Shown here: piece after piece, positions 51,436-61,485 of the stretch
Position numbering within the stretch: position 1 is the first letter of the stretch
Layout: every line of letters begins with the position of its first letter
NCBI GenBank assembly: GCA_026707045.1
Contig: JAPOXO010000006.1
Location: 18,612 to 82,611, forward strand
Length of the DNA stretch: 64,000 nt
From: Gammaproteobacteria bacterium
Lineage (GTDB): Bacteria > Pseudomonadota > Gammaproteobacteria > Pseudomonadales > Azotimanducaceae
Direction of reading: 5' to 3'
Notes under the pieces: model-generated
Database searches by the model: none
Told to the model about the DNA's origin: nothing
The model's input: only the letters and a program-made list of their open reading frames with translations
Position numbers and translations under genes: made by a program

Positions 51436-52413
51436 TCAAGAATCTTTGTTCAAACTTGGTTTAGCGCCAACTAAGAACGTCACGACTGCGAGCAGTAGAG
51501 TAGCGGCAACTGCATTGTGTAGGACCGCTATTGGCAAGGGAAGCGAGAAGACAACGTTGGCCACGCCAAGGCAGAATTGGGTTAGTAGTATTGCGCCAAG
51601 AAGATACCTTGGCATCGATTCCAATCTAAACAGTAGCGCCACACCGATGATCACTAGGATGTACGCTCCCCACCTGTGTGCCATCTGTATTGCTACTCGT
51701 GCATCGTTGGATAGTTCCCCTCCCAGATAGTTGGGTCCAATGTCTTGAAAGATGTTGAATCCTGCCAGGAAATCTGCGTTAGGAAACAGGGTTCCGTGAC
51801 AATGTGGAAACTCGGGACATGCCAGAGCAGCGTAATTTGAGCTAGTCCAACCACCAAGCGCGACTTGCAGCACAACAAAAGCAAAAAAGACCCACAAGTG
51901 GGGGCGCAGTCTTGGGCTAACTCTTGGAATGGTTACACCTTCTAGTTTCAGGAAATAAAGCCATAGCAGCGCTAAAGTGCAGAAGCCTCCGAGCAAGTGC
52001 GCCGTTACTACCTGTGGCCAAAGCTTGAGCGTTACGGTCCATGCTCCGAACGCACCTTGCAGAATGACGAGAGCAAGTAAGGTGACTGGAAGAGTAGATG
52101 GCATTTTGCCGCGCCATGCAACGACAACTATTCCGATTACGACAATTCCAAGAAACGTTGCAATGTAGCGATGGAACATTTCCGTCCACGCCTTTGCTTG
52201 ATCTACGGGAAATTCGGGGTAGAGTTGCTCAGCGCGTGTGGTTTCCGATTCGGTTTCTGGCACGGTTAGCATTCCATAGCATCCCGGCCAGTCAGGACAT
52301 CCAAGGCCAGCGTCCACTAGACGTGTGTATGCACCGACTACAACTACGCAGAATGCAAGGACTACGGTTGCGCCTACGAGAACACGCTGGATTTTGTGTG
52401 TATTCTCAGACAT
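51436..52413 (-). CDS. ctaA: Heme A synthase CtaA/Cox15, 325 aa
   Basis: Inner-membrane enzyme that oxidises heme O to heme A for aa3-type cytochrome oxidase. Eight helices in two four-helix halves. The heme-binding His are visible in WTEMFHRYIATFLG, VVTAHLLGGFC, IQMAHRWGAYILV and IAVLHNAVAATLL. The extracytoplasmic Cys pairs LGCPDWPGCYG and LACPEFPHCHG mark this as the Cys-pair type. I use ATG 52413 (MSENTHKI), with GGA upstream, rather than a TTG at 52437. cyoE/ctaB and oxidase genes are not in the window. It implies an aerobic lifestyle. tRNA-Arg follows on the same strand. Confidence 0.92.
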   Translation of the reverse strand: MSENTHKIQRVLVGATVVLAFCVVVVGAYTRLVDAGLGCPDWPGCYGMLTVPETESETTRAEQLYPEFPVDQAKAWTEMFHRYIATFLGIVVIGIVVVAWRGKMPSTLPVTLLALVILQGAFGAWTVTLKLWPQVVTAHLLGGFCTLALLWLYFLKLEGVTIPRVSPRLRPHLWVFFAFVVLQVALGGWTSSNYAALACPEFPHCHGTLFPNADFLAGFNIFQDIGPNYLGGELSNDARVAIQMAHRWGAYILVIIGVALLFRLESMPRYLLGAILLTQFCLGVANVVFSLPLPIAVLHNAVAATLLLAVVTFLVGAKPSLNKDS

Positions 52414-52589
52414 CGTTCCGTATAAGAGATCTGCCAACGAAATTGGCAGACTCCGATCTATTGCAAGACATACTTAGCGTTGTCAAGGCTTTTTCAATTC
52501 GTCGAGAGTAGAGATTTTCTGTTGACAATCAACGCTCTCTGTGGCTCATAGACCTGCAATCTTCTCTGGTTGCAGACTGGTCAATCTCA

Positions 52590-53255
52590 CTACAGCTTCT
52601 GTGCCAATGTCAGACCATCACCAATCGGGAGCATAGTGGAAAAGACTCTTTCATCAAATGAGATTTTCTTATTCAGCTCGCGCAACGCCACTGTATCAAC
52701 GTCGGTCACAGATGGGTCAGCTGTTCTTCCACCCCAAAGAACATTGTCGATTGCGATCGTGCCGCCTTGACGTAGCAGAACGAGGCATTTCTCATAGTAG
52801 TCGTCGTAGTTCGACTTGTCGGCGTCAATAAATGCGAAATCAAACGATCGTTGCATTCCATTGGAAATCAATCCGTCCAAAGTTTCGCCCGCAGGACCAA
52901 GTCGAAGATCAATCTTGTCTGAGACACCTGCCTGTTCCCAGTATCTTCTTCCTATGTCGGTCCACTCTTTCGAAACGTCACATGCGACAACCATTCCTCC
53001 TTCTGGTAAAACTTCCGCAACCGCCAGTGCGCTATAGCCCGTGAAAGTTCCAACTTCAATTGTTTTCTTTGCGTTCATCAGTCTACACAGCAGAGCCATG
53101 AAGGCTGCTTGTTCAGGCGAAACCTGCATCACGTGCATTCTCAGAGTCGCATGTGTGACTTCACGGAGTTCTCGCATTGCTTCGGATTCGGGCCGGATGT
53201 TTTGAAGAAGGTATTCGTAAATGTTTTCGTCTAATGTGAGAGTTCGACTAGACAT
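52590..53255 (-). CDS. O-methyltransferase, caffeoyl-CoA OMT-like (family 3), 221 aa
   Basis: SAM- and metal-dependent O-methyltransferase of the Methyltransf_3 type. Motif I IEVGTFTGYSALAVAEVLPE, acidic residue in VVACDVSKEWTDIGRRYWEQ, metal-site FAFIDADKSNYDDYYEKCL, and GGTIAIDNVLWGGRTADP, all typical. The leader EYLLQNIRPESEAMRELRE is the family's N-terminal helix. Substrate probably a catechol-like compound, unknown. Single gene, divergent from the nucleoside hydrolase. Confidence 0.9.
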   Translation of the reverse strand: MSSRTLTLDENIYEYLLQNIRPESEAMRELREVTHATLRMHVMQVSPEQAAFMALLCRLMNAKKTIEVGTFTGYSALAVAEVLPEGGMVVACDVSKEWTDIGRRYWEQAGVSDKIDLRLGPAGETLDGLISNGMQRSFDFAFIDADKSNYDDYYEKCLVLLRQGGTIAIDNVLWGGRTADPSVTDVDTVALRELNKKISFDERVFSTMLPIGDGLTLAQKL

Positions 53256-53344
53256 GTCGTATTCCTCGTAATTGCTAGCTGTATGAGAGAGAATTCATTG
53301 GGTCGAACAGTTTCCGCTATTTGCGCTGACCTTTGAACCGATCC

Positions 53345-54256
53345 ATGGAATCGCTAATTATCGATTGTGACCCTGGTGTGGATGACATGGTAGCGATACT
53401 GCTTGCCCACCATGTTGCCAATGTGAAGGGCATAGTCACTGTGAGTGGCAATGTGCCTGTCGATACAACCACCAAGAATGCATTGCTAGCCACGGAATTG
53501 CTGCAATCCGACACACCGGTCTATCAAGGATCGGCACAACCTCTTGAGTCTGAACCGGTCCATTCAGCACACGTTCACGGTTCAGATGGACTTGGTGGTG
53601 TCCCGCGCATTGAGCACAGACGTAGACCTAAAGCGAAAGATGGCGTGGATTTCTTGCTTGAAGAACCGACACCCGATGATTGGATCGTAGCGCTTGGACC
53701 ATTGACCAATGTCGCAAGTGCGATCCGACGCGATCCGTCCTGGGTCAACCGTATACGTGGAATCTCATTAATGGGCGGGAGCACGACCGTCGGAAATATT
53801 ACGCCAACTGCCGAATTCAATGTGTACGCCGATCCTGAAGCGGCAGCATGCGTGTTCGAGTCTGGTGCGTCAATTCAAATGTGCGGGCTCAACCTAACTC
53901 ATCAGCTTCTCATAACGGATGAGACTATCAAGGAGTTGCAGGGAATTGATAGTGATTTAGCACAATTTGTAACACCCATGTTGAACTTCCTGCTTTACAG
54001 AATGGAGGCTCTAGTCGGAAGACGATACGCCGCCATGCATGATCCTTGTGCTGTGCTTGCGGTAACACATCCTGCACTCTTTAATTTCGAGAAACAGTCG
54101 GTTCATGTTGAATTGTGCGGGACTCTGACCAGAGGCATGACGGTCTGCGATCAGCGGACGACTCGTAGACGCGAACAGCCAAACGTTCAAGTCGCTCTGG
54201 AAATAGACGCTGAAACTGCACGTTCGCTGGTAATCGGCTCGCTAAAATCCCCGTGA
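53345..54256 (+). CDS. Inosine-uridine preferring nucleoside hydrolase family protein, 303 aa
   Basis: Calcium-dependent nucleoside N-ribohydrolase that splits nucleosides to base and ribose. The signature DCDPGVDDMVAILLAH (DxDxGxDD) is at the N-terminus; GNVPVDTTTKNALLATELL, VHGSDGLGG, LGPLTNVASAIRRDPSW, ISLMGGSTTVGN, AEFNVYADPEAA and MHDPCAVLAV (catalytic His/Asp) complete the family pattern. Start is ATG 53345 or ATG 53333. Likely purine/pyrimidine salvage. A short ankyrin-like gene begins 4 bp after its stop, so the two are co-transcribed. Confidence 0.9.
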   Translation: MESLIIDCDPGVDDMVAILLAHHVANVKGIVTVSGNVPVDTTTKNALLATELLQSDTPVYQGSAQPLESEPVHSAHVHGSDGLGGVPRIEHRRRPKAKDGVDFLLEEPTPDDWIVALGPLTNVASAIRRDPSWVNRIRGISLMGGSTTVGNITPTAEFNVYADPEAAACVFESGASIQMCGLNLTHQLLITDETIKELQGIDSDLAQFVTPMLNFLLYRMEALVGRRYAAMHDPCAVLAVTHPALFNFEKQSVHVELCGTLTRGMTVCDQRTTRRREQPNVQVALEIDAETARSLVIGSLKSP

Positions 54257-54259
54257 ATT

Positions 54260-54718
54260 ATGAGTGAAGCCGATCCTCAAGTACTTCGAGCGTTGGATCT
54301 GATGGAATCTGGCGATTACCACGAGCTTCGTGCACATCTCATTCTGCATCCCATACTGGCGAAGTATCGAGACGATTCCAACGCCACGTTACTTATCAAA
54401 TTAATCGATTACCCAGGAAATCGTCCCAATGCAGCCAAGTCAGCACGCGTGCTGCTGATTGCGGGATGCGATGTAGATGCCCGAAGAGACAGCACCAATG
54501 GAACCGCTCTAAGCGGTGCACTCAGTACTGGCGAAGCAGATGTTGCACGAGTTCTTTTGGAGTTTGGAGCGAACTTTAGGGCAAAGTTGGGATTCAAAGA
54601 AGGAGACATCGTCGACTTTGCGCTGGAAATTTGTGGAAATGACTCAAATGAGGAAGACGGTTTTGCTCAAGAGGTTCGACAACTTCTCAGCGACTTCACA
54701 GCGGTTCGACTAGATTGA
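54260..54718 (+). CDS. Small ankyrin-repeat-like protein, 152 aa
   Basis: Three to four degenerate ankyrin units: ALDLMESGDYHELRAHLILH, ATLLIKLIDYPGNRPNAAKS with ARVLLIAGCDVDARRDST, and GTALSGALSTGEADVARVLL with EFGANFRAKLGFK. No signal peptide. It starts 4 bp after the nucleoside hydrolase stop and overlaps or abuts the secreted nuclease gene, so it is the middle of a three-gene unit. Interaction partner unknown. Confidence 0.7.
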   Translation: MSEADPQVLRALDLMESGDYHELRAHLILHPILAKYRDDSNATLLIKLIDYPGNRPNAAKSARVLLIAGCDVDARRDSTNGTALSGALSTGEADVARVLLEFGANFRAKLGFKEGDIVDFALEICGNDSNEEDGFAQEVRQLLSDFTAVRLD

Positions 54719-54726
54719 GACGACAC

Positions 54727-55251
54727 ATGAGAGCAGCACTTTCTTTTGCCGGTATTCTTTGCATGCTTGTGACTTTTGCCGCTCATACCGAAGAGGAGGA
54801 CTTCCTAAAGGGAACTGTACACGAGGTTGTTGATGGGGACACAATTGTGTTTTGTCCGAAGATTGAGGGTGAGTGCAAGTCGGCCGAACGCTACGAAGTG
54901 GACTTATGGGGTATCGATGCACCTGAAGTGGTACCTCGAAAGCAATTTCATGCAGAAAAGGCCAAGGAATACTTGGAGAGCGTCGTTGACTCACGAGTTA
55001 TAGTGCTGGAAGTCAAGGAAACCACCAAAGAGGGAAAGAAACTCGCAAAAATCTTCGTTGTAGGACACGATCCATCCAATCTCAATGTTCACTTGTTGAT
55101 GGAGGGACACGCTTGGTCAATAGTTGAAGAAGATTCGGATGCCGCCGAATTCGATTTGGCCGAGGAATATGCCAAGGATCGAAAACTTGGTCTGTGGCGG
55201 GAACTAGAGCCTACTGCGCCTTGGGATTGGAGAGACACAGAGGGTACATAA
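54727..55251 (+). CDS. Secreted thermonuclease (SNase-like) protein, 174 aa
   Basis: Signal peptide ALSFAGILCMLVTFAAH then a staphylococcal-nuclease OB-fold: KGTVHEVVDGDTIVFC (DGDT motif with the Ca-binding Asp), YEVDLWGIDAPEV (Arg of R-L-x-G-I-D-x-P-E is replaced by Val-Asp-Leu-Trp), LNVHLLMEGHAWSIV and the end GLWRELEPTAPWDWR. Catalytic-type Glu is in DAPE, but the Arg before LWGIDAPE is missing in its usual place, so activity may be weak. ATG 54727 is chosen over TTG 54715. Co-directional with the ankyrin gene. Confidence 0.8.
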   Translation: MRAALSFAGILCMLVTFAAHTEEEDFLKGTVHEVVDGDTIVFCPKIEGECKSAERYEVDLWGIDAPEVVPRKQFHAEKAKEYLESVVDSRVIVLEVKETTKEGKKLAKIFVVGHDPSNLNVHLLMEGHAWSIVEEDSDAAEFDLAEEYAKDRKLGLWRELEPTAPWDWRDTEGT

Positions 55252-55394
55252 CGTAGCTAGCAAGGCGCTATTCGACCGGCCGAGCGAATCACACAAAGAC
55301 AAGTTTGGAATATATGCCCGAACTCATTAGATTCTGATCCCAGTAGACCTGATTTGTGCTACATTCAACCGAGCTTCAACATCTCTATTGCGAT

Positions 55395-58300
55395 ATGGTG
55401 ATTCCTGCGGTTTCTAAGATTCGAGCCCTATCCATTGGTGCAATTCTTCTCGTTTGCACTCATGTGTTCGGGGAAGATGCAGGCGAGCAACTAAAAGTTA
55501 TAAGCGTCACGCCTTCTGGGGACGAAGTGCCTGTATCTCGAGGCGAGATCATTATTGAATTCAACAAGAATATGGTTGCATTCGGTCAAACAGATATAGA
55601 CCTCTCGAATGTACCCGTTGAAATCAAGCCCGAACTCAAATGTACGTGGCGGTGGACAAGCCTTAGCCAGCTAACTTGTACACACAGTGACTTCTTGAAG
55701 TACACGACTTCTTACGTAATTTCAATCGGGAAGTCGGTGAAAGCGCTAGATGGATCCAATCTCACTTCGGATCGTAAGTTCTCGTTTCGAACCGCATCGT
55801 TAGGTGTGAGAGGAAGTGCCTCATATTGGCGAAGTGCGACGCGTCCTATATTCGACGTGAACTTCACTCAGCCCATGCCCCTCAGCATGATCCTGGAAAA
55901 AGTTCATATCCGCAACCTCAAGACTTCTGAGCTACACGAGATTGAGGCGGTCGATTTGGCTAGTTTGACATCCTTCGTTCGCAACGGATCTGATTTTTTC
56001 ATCCTCGACGAAAGCGGTGAATGGACTCGAGCTGGCGAAAGTGAAAAGGAGGCTCTTCTTAAGGCGATGAAATGGGGCATTGATCGCGAGAAGTTTGTAA
56101 ATGAGAAACTCGAATTTGCGACCAGATCTTGGTACCTAGAGTCCAAGTCGCCATTAGATCCCGATTCGACATACGACCTGGAAATCGACTCAAATGTGAA
56201 GTCAATACTTGCAACTGAGCCAACAACTCGGTCGATGCACATCACTCGATTCGAAGTTTATCCAAAGTTTGAGCTTCTCGGTCTTGAGTGCATCGATAAC
56301 AAAGGATCGTTCAGGCAGCAACTGTTTAGTGAAGCGGCTGGCAACGAAGAGACTTTGACTGGATGTAATCCGGATGAAGGAATTACTTTGCTATTGACGG
56401 CACCGACCGAAGCCTCCTATAAAGTGTATGAGTCGCTTTTACATCCTGGACCCGAGTATGAACGGTTTTCCACCCGTTCAAGGTTTTACACGTTCGATCG
56501 AGGAGCGGTGCACAGGATTTCTAATTGGGGATCAAGCAGGAATGAAGAACACTTTGCGACAGAAGATGATCTGAACAAGGTCAAACTAGGCTATGAACTG
56601 CGAGGAAACACTACATATGAGTTGAAATTTGGAAATGCCTTTATCCATGATGTATTTGGTCGCAGGCTTCGCAACGCACCTGACATCAAATTTCATACGG
56701 GACACTTGAAACCCAGACTAAACACCCGGTCTTCAAGAATAGTGTTGAGTCCTGAATCGAACTTTGAAGTACCTGTTCATGCCGCGAACTTGAACGACTT
56801 ACGTGTCAAGATCGCGTCCAAAACTGACTCGAGTCTGAAGTGGTCCGTAAGGAACAAACGGCAGACGCTAAATTTGACAGCGGATCGAATCGTATCAACC
56901 AATCTAGACTTCAAGGATTGGTTAAGTGAAGACTCTCATCGTTTTGTCGCAGCAATCGCACCAGTGGCAAATCCCAGTTACGGCGATGATCCCGAAACTG
57001 AGTGCATTTTTGGGCAAGTTACTCCGTACAACGTACACGCTCTAATCGGACTGACATCTTCCATTGCTTGGCTGACTGACATTGAAACGGGTCAGCTCGT
57101 TTCTGATGCGTCGGTCTCTCTGATGGAAATGGGAGCTTCCAACGATAAGGTCTTGGCAACGGCAGCTACCGATAAACAGGGAATTGCGCATCTACCTGGA
57201 AGACGGAGCTTTTCTCCGGGCATGAAGGAAAACCGAACTGAAGAGTCTTTTGATGTGTTCAAGGGTATCGACTGCACAAATTCCTTTCCGGCAAGACATG
57301 CGTTGCAGATCGATGGTCCCAAGGGACAGGCGTTCCTGCCACTCGCCCGCAGATTGATTAAAAGCGGCTCAGATTCTCTACGTAGTTCGAACTTGTCAGT
57401 GTGGGGACACACTGCTCAGGGTATGTATAGACCCGGTGAAGTTCTGCAGTACAAGATTTTCGTGCGCAATCAAACCGACAAAGGGTTGCGAACTGATGAA
57501 ACACAACGATTTCGGTTGGTAGTAACTCAAGGTTATGGGGAGTTGGTGCTACATGAAAACGACATTGAACTAAGCAAGTTTGGATCGTTTAACGGAGAAC
57601 TCAAGATACCCGAGACCACTAGGTCGGACAGAAGCTTGCGGTTTCTTGTAATGGTTGATGAAGGGGAGTCTTTTTCTTCAATTTGGAATGAAGAAAGGGA
57701 CTCGATGAAATACGGTGAAGTCGAGTACTGGACTGCATTTGAAGTGCCAGTTCTTGACTTTGATCCTGCAACGATTCTCATCGATAGTTCACTTAGCAAG
57801 GTCGAGTACGAAATTGGTGACGAGTTGGTCGTTACGGGTAGATCCGATCTCATTTCGGGAGGATCTTTTTCCCATGCTCCTATTGCCGTCGAGGCGATTC
57901 TGAAGCCAAAGGCATTTGAATCCAAACACCCTGAAACGAAGGATTACTCGTTTGTTTCAGCCGAAGGTAAAGAACACTATTGGAAGCAGGACGACTTTCA
58001 AACCGTTACGCCTACGACGAACGCTCAAGGTGATCTCAGTGCTTCTCTCAAGCTAAATGCTGCCGATGTTCACTTCGGATCGTTGACAATCTCTCTTGGG
58101 GTACAAGAAGACGATGGAAACATCATCTGGGAAGACCATCGAGCCAAATATCGAGGCACGGACAGATTTGTTGGGGTACGACAGATTGGAGAGCGAGCGC
58201 GGGTAGGTGAGACGGTGAGGGTCGATGCCGTTGTCGTAGACCCACAGGGAGAGCCGAGAAATGACCGACCCGTCACATTGAAATATTTTCGTGTCCGGTA

Positions 58301-61300
58301 TCTAGATCGTACTGAATCCACGGCCGATGTCTTGGTACATTCTTGTGAAATCGCCACTCATCACAAACCTAAGTTGTGCGCGACGGTTCCGAAGATGGCT
58401 GGGCATTATCGTGCTGTAGCATCGATTAAAACCGATGACGGTCGTATTCAAAAAGCGACTAAGAGCATTTACGTACAAGGAAGAATCAAGGATGTAGTTT
58501 CGGAGCGGGAAGACCATGTGAGTTTAGTGAATGCAAGAGAGTTACGGGATCGGCTCTTTAGAGTCGGGGACTTTGCATCACTCGTGGTTCAACACTCGGT
58601 ACCAGGAGCAATGGCCTTGGTTACAGTTGAACGACTCGGCATTCTTGATCAATGGGTTACTGAATTGGAAGGTAGTCATGATGTCATTGATATCCCCATA
58701 CGCCAAGACTATGCTCCGGTGGTCAGAGCAACGGTTACGGTCACGACGGCAAATTCAAACATCAAGCCATCCAGTTACTTTGGGTCCGTTGGTAAACAAG
58801 GATACCCAGCCTCTTGGAGGCAATCAGTTCAGCTTCGAATTAAAGATGCTACGCGACGGCTTGATGTGCAGGTGTCTACCGACAAAGAGATTTACGAACC
58901 GGGCGATCGGGTTAAAGTTTCGATCGCAGTCAATGACGAATCCCCTCAAGGAAATCCACCCAAGGTTGAATTGGCAGTTGCGGTTGTCGATCAAGGCGTG
59001 CTTGAAGTGTCCCGGACGGGAATAGCTCATTTTGATCCGGTACGAGGACTACTGCGAAACATGGACGTTGCTGTTGACAGTTACTGGTTGCTTTGGGAAG
59101 GTGTTAGGTATGCATATAGAACGGCGTTCGACACTGCCATTGGTCGAGGTCCAAGATCAAACAATGATCTCACAAGCCTTTGGTTGCCCAATCTCGAAAC
59201 TAATGACGATGGCATTGCAACTCTTGACTTCGAAATTGGAGATCGACTCACTGAGTGGAAGATCATCGTGGTTGCGGCGACACCCACCGATCAGTTCGGG
59301 TTGGGACAGATGTCTGTCAAGACTAACTTGGGAGTTGAAATACGCCCCGTTTTGCCCAACCAAGTCACCAATGGCGACGTTTTCGATGCAAGTTTTTCAG
59401 TGCTGAATCGATCGGATTCTGTGCGTGAAGTCACGGTCAAAATTGAAGCGGAGGGAGATGCCGAAGAGTCCTCCTTCACCGAATCAATCAGCTTAAATCC
59501 TTTCGAACGAAAGTTGGTATCGACTAAGACGAAAGCTCGATTGAAGTCAGGACAAGACCAGACTCGAGGGTCTATTCGGATTTTCGCATCAGCTCTTTCT
59601 AAAGAAGATTCTGATGCTCTCGTACAGGATGTTCCTGTACATCCAAGCAAACGCTTCTTCGTAAGTTCAATTTACGGAACTTCGACGGACGCGACAGTCT
59701 CTGAGCCCATTGCAATTCCCCGGGACATTACGAACGGATCAGGGAGGCTAAAAGTGCACTTGACTCCGTCCTTGCTCAATACGGTTGAAGATCACGTAAC
59801 ACAGGTACGCGACTATCCCTATCAATGTTGGGAGCAGAGACTTAGTTCTGCGGTAGTAGCAGCTCAATTTTCTCGATTAAAAGAGCGTTTGAATGTCGAT
59901 TGGAAAAACGCTACTCAATACATTGATGATGTATTGAAAGCAGCCGAGAAATTCCAGTCTGAACGATCCGGTGGATTTGGATACTGGAGTGGAGAGTCCA
60001 GCCATGCAGACTTGTACCTTTCGGCCTACACTGCACTGGCTTTCAGGTGGTTGGCGGATGCCGGCTATAAGGTGCCTGAGGAAGTCTTGGAGAAGTTGCT
60101 TGAATTTCTTGAAGACCAAACCGTGTATCGACTTCCTGACTACCTCAGTTTAAACAGGTCGGTGGTTCCATCGCTTAGATTGATGATCGCCAACGCGCTT
60201 GTTCAGCATGGCAAAGGCGACTTGGACCTGTTGACAACGCTCTTCGAAGAGAGCGAAAAACCAAATCTATTCTCAATAGCCCAATCTCTCAAAGCTGCAA
60301 TGTCGTTGGCTGCAGCAGACGAGATTGTCGAACCCTTGGTTACAAGACTCACCAATAGTGTTGGCGTGGTTGGAGACAGAGCGTTGATCCATCATGTTTC
60401 AAATGGAAGACGAAACTTCATGCTATCAAGCCAATTGAAGACCACCTGCAGTGCAATTTCCGCATTTGTTGAAGCCAGTAATCGGGGCAGTGAGCTAATT
60501 TCACAGGAAAAACTCGCAGAATTAGTCCGAGGAGTTCTATTTGTTTGGAACCGCCAAAAATTTGGTACGAATCCCCACCAGGCTTCGTTTTGTTTGAGCG
60601 CAATCGCAGAATATGCAGAAAGCGTTGAGACTGTAGACGAGGATTTCATTGCAGACGTAGATCTCGTCATGGATGGACAGCTGAGTCCACCCAAATTCGA
60701 AGTGGCGACTAAGAAGAACTTGATCGATGGATCTTTTGTGTATTCGACACCGTTGAAGCCTGAACTCAATGGAATTCCAGCTGATTTGCAGATGAAGCAA
60801 AGTGGTGATTCCAGGTTCTACTACAAGGCAACATTGCAATACGAACCGACTGAAGTGCAAACCGATCGAGAAAACTTTGGTATCGACGTCAGAAAGACCT
60901 ATTGGGTCAAATCTGGCGATCATTGGAAGGTACTAGATGACTCGCACGAACTTCAAAGAGGTGATGTCGTTCACGTAGGCCTCTACCTAGACATCAGGGA
61001 TCAGCGCGATTTCGTAATTGTCGATGATCCAGTTCCAGGATTTTTGCAACCCATCAATGTGCGATTGGCCAAGACCAATATACGCGAGACGCAACCGGCA
61101 ATTGACGACTACAGGAACATATTTCCCGACCATATCGAAGGCAAATGGCACAGACTAGGTTCGTCTCGATGGGGATTCTACAATCGTCAGATTCGCAATG
61201 AAAGCGTCCGATTTGCCAGCGATTTTCTCCCCTCGGGCCGGTACCGACTGTATTGGGCTGGGCGTGTGATTTCTACAGGCGAATTCCTAGCTCGACCTGC

Positions 61301-61376
61301 CCATGCTGAGGCTATGTATTCACCAGAAGTCTATGGCAACTCACGGCCTCAGAGGATCGCCGTAATCTTAGAGTAG
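55395..61376 (+). CDS. Alpha-2-macroglobulin family protein with CWEQ thioester, 1993 aa
   Basis: Bacterial alpha-2-macroglobulin, a periplasmic protease trap. Signal peptide IRALSIGAILLVCTHVFG (cleavage before EDAG; LLVC is a poor lipobox), an Ig-like start (ISVTPSGDEVPVSRGEIIIE), several MG domains, the MG3 hallmark SVWGHTAQGMYRPGEVLQYK, bait-type region, then LWLPNLETNDDGIATLDFEI and TDQFGLGQMSVKT preceding the thioester domain. The thioester motif is YPYQCWEQRL (Cys 1478), followed by an alpha/alpha toroid (DLYLSAYTALAFRWLADAGY). ATG 55395 chosen. The pbpC partner usual in proteobacteria is absent. A tandem paralog follows. Confidence 0.9.
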   Translation: MVIPAVSKIRALSIGAILLVCTHVFGEDAGEQLKVISVTPSGDEVPVSRGEIIIEFNKNMVAFGQTDIDLSNVPVEIKPELKCTWRWTSLSQLTCTHSDFLKYTTSYVISIGKSVKALDGSNLTSDRKFSFRTASLGVRGSASYWRSATRPIFDVNFTQPMPLSMILEKVHIRNLKTSELHEIEAVDLASLTSFVRNGSDFFILDESGEWTRAGESEKEALLKAMKWGIDREKFVNEKLEFATRSWYLESKSPLDPDSTYDLEIDSNVKSILATEPTTRSMHITRFEVYPKFELLGLECIDNKGSFRQQLFSEAAGNEETLTGCNPDEGITLLLTAPTEASYKVYESLLHPGPEYERFSTRSRFYTFDRGAVHRISNWGSSRNEEHFATEDDLNKVKLGYELRGNTTYELKFGNAFIHDVFGRRLRNAPDIKFHTGHLKPRLNTRSSRIVLSPESNFEVPVHAANLNDLRVKIASKTDSSLKWSVRNKRQTLNLTADRIVSTNLDFKDWLSEDSHRFVAAIAPVANPSYGDDPETECIFGQVTPYNVHALIGLTSSIAWLTDIETGQLVSDASVSLMEMGASNDKVLATAATDKQGIAHLPGRRSFSPGMKENRTEESFDVFKGIDCTNSFPARHALQIDGPKGQAFLPLARRLIKSGSDSLRSSNLSVWGHTAQGMYRPGEVLQYKIFVRNQTDKGLRTDETQRFRLVVTQGYGELVLHENDIELSKFGSFNGELKIPETTRSDRSLRFLVMVDEGESFSSIWNEERDSMKYGEVEYWTAFEVPVLDFDPATILIDSSLSKVEYEIGDELVVTGRSDLISGGSFSHAPIAVEAILKPKAFESKHPETKDYSFVSAEGKEHYWKQDDFQTVTPTTNAQGDLSASLKLNAADVHFGSLTISLGVQEDDGNIIWEDHRAKYRGTDRFVGVRQIGERARVGETVRVDAVVVDPQGEPRNDRPVTLKYFRVRYLDRTESTADVLVHSCEIATHHKPKLCATVPKMAGHYRAVASIKTDDGRIQKATKSIYVQGRIKDVVSEREDHVSLVNARELRDRLFRVGDFASLVVQHSVPGAMALVTVERLGILDQWVTELEGSHDVIDIPIRQDYAPVVRATVTVTTANSNIKPSSYFGSVGKQGYPASWRQSVQLRIKDATRRLDVQVSTDKEIYEPGDRVKVSIAVNDESPQGNPPKVELAVAVVDQGVLEVSRTGIAHFDPVRGLLRNMDVAVDSYWLLWEGVRYAYRTAFDTAIGRGPRSNNDLTSLWLPNLETNDDGIATLDFEIGDRLTEWKIIVVAATPTDQFGLGQMSVKTNLGVEIRPVLPNQVTNGDVFDASFSVLNRSDSVREVTVKIEAEGDAEESSFTESISLNPFERKLVSTKTKARLKSGQDQTRGSIRIFASALSKEDSDALVQDVPVHPSKRFFVSSIYGTSTDATVSEPIAIPRDITNGSGRLKVHLTPSLLNTVEDHVTQVRDYPYQCWEQRLSSAVVAAQFSRLKERLNVDWKNATQYIDDVLKAAEKFQSERSGGFGYWSGESSHADLYLSAYTALAFRWLADAGYKVPEEVLEKLLEFLEDQTVYRLPDYLSLNRSVVPSLRLMIANALVQHGKGDLDLLTTLFEESEKPNLFSIAQSLKAAMSLAAADEIVEPLVTRLTNSVGVVGDRALIHHVSNGRRNFMLSSQLKTTCSAISAFVEASNRGSELISQEKLAELVRGVLFVWNRQKFGTNPHQASFCLSAIAEYAESVETVDEDFIADVDLVMDGQLSPPKFEVATKKNLIDGSFVYSTPLKPELNGIPADLQMKQSGDSRFYYKATLQYEPTEVQTDRENFGIDVRKTYWVKSGDHWKVLDDSHELQRGDVVHVGLYLDIRDQRDFVIVDDPVPGFLQPINVRLAKTNIRETQPAIDDYRNIFPDHIEGKWHRLGSSRWGFYNRQIRNESVRFASDFLPSGRYRLYWAGRVISTGEFLARPAHAEAMYSPEVYGNSRPQRIAVILE

Positions 61377-61485
61377 CCGCATAAGGGAACAGAGACTGTT
61401 AGGGTTGCAGAGCGAAATGCAAATTGATCGTTGAAGCAATCGTGACCTTAAACTCATGGCGCATGAAAAGCAATCAGAGTTCACC

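Noticed and set aside
55395..55470. Lipoprotein reading of the first A2M (LLVC)
   Set aside because: Val at -1 does not fit the lipobox; ordinary cleavage before EDAG is more likely.
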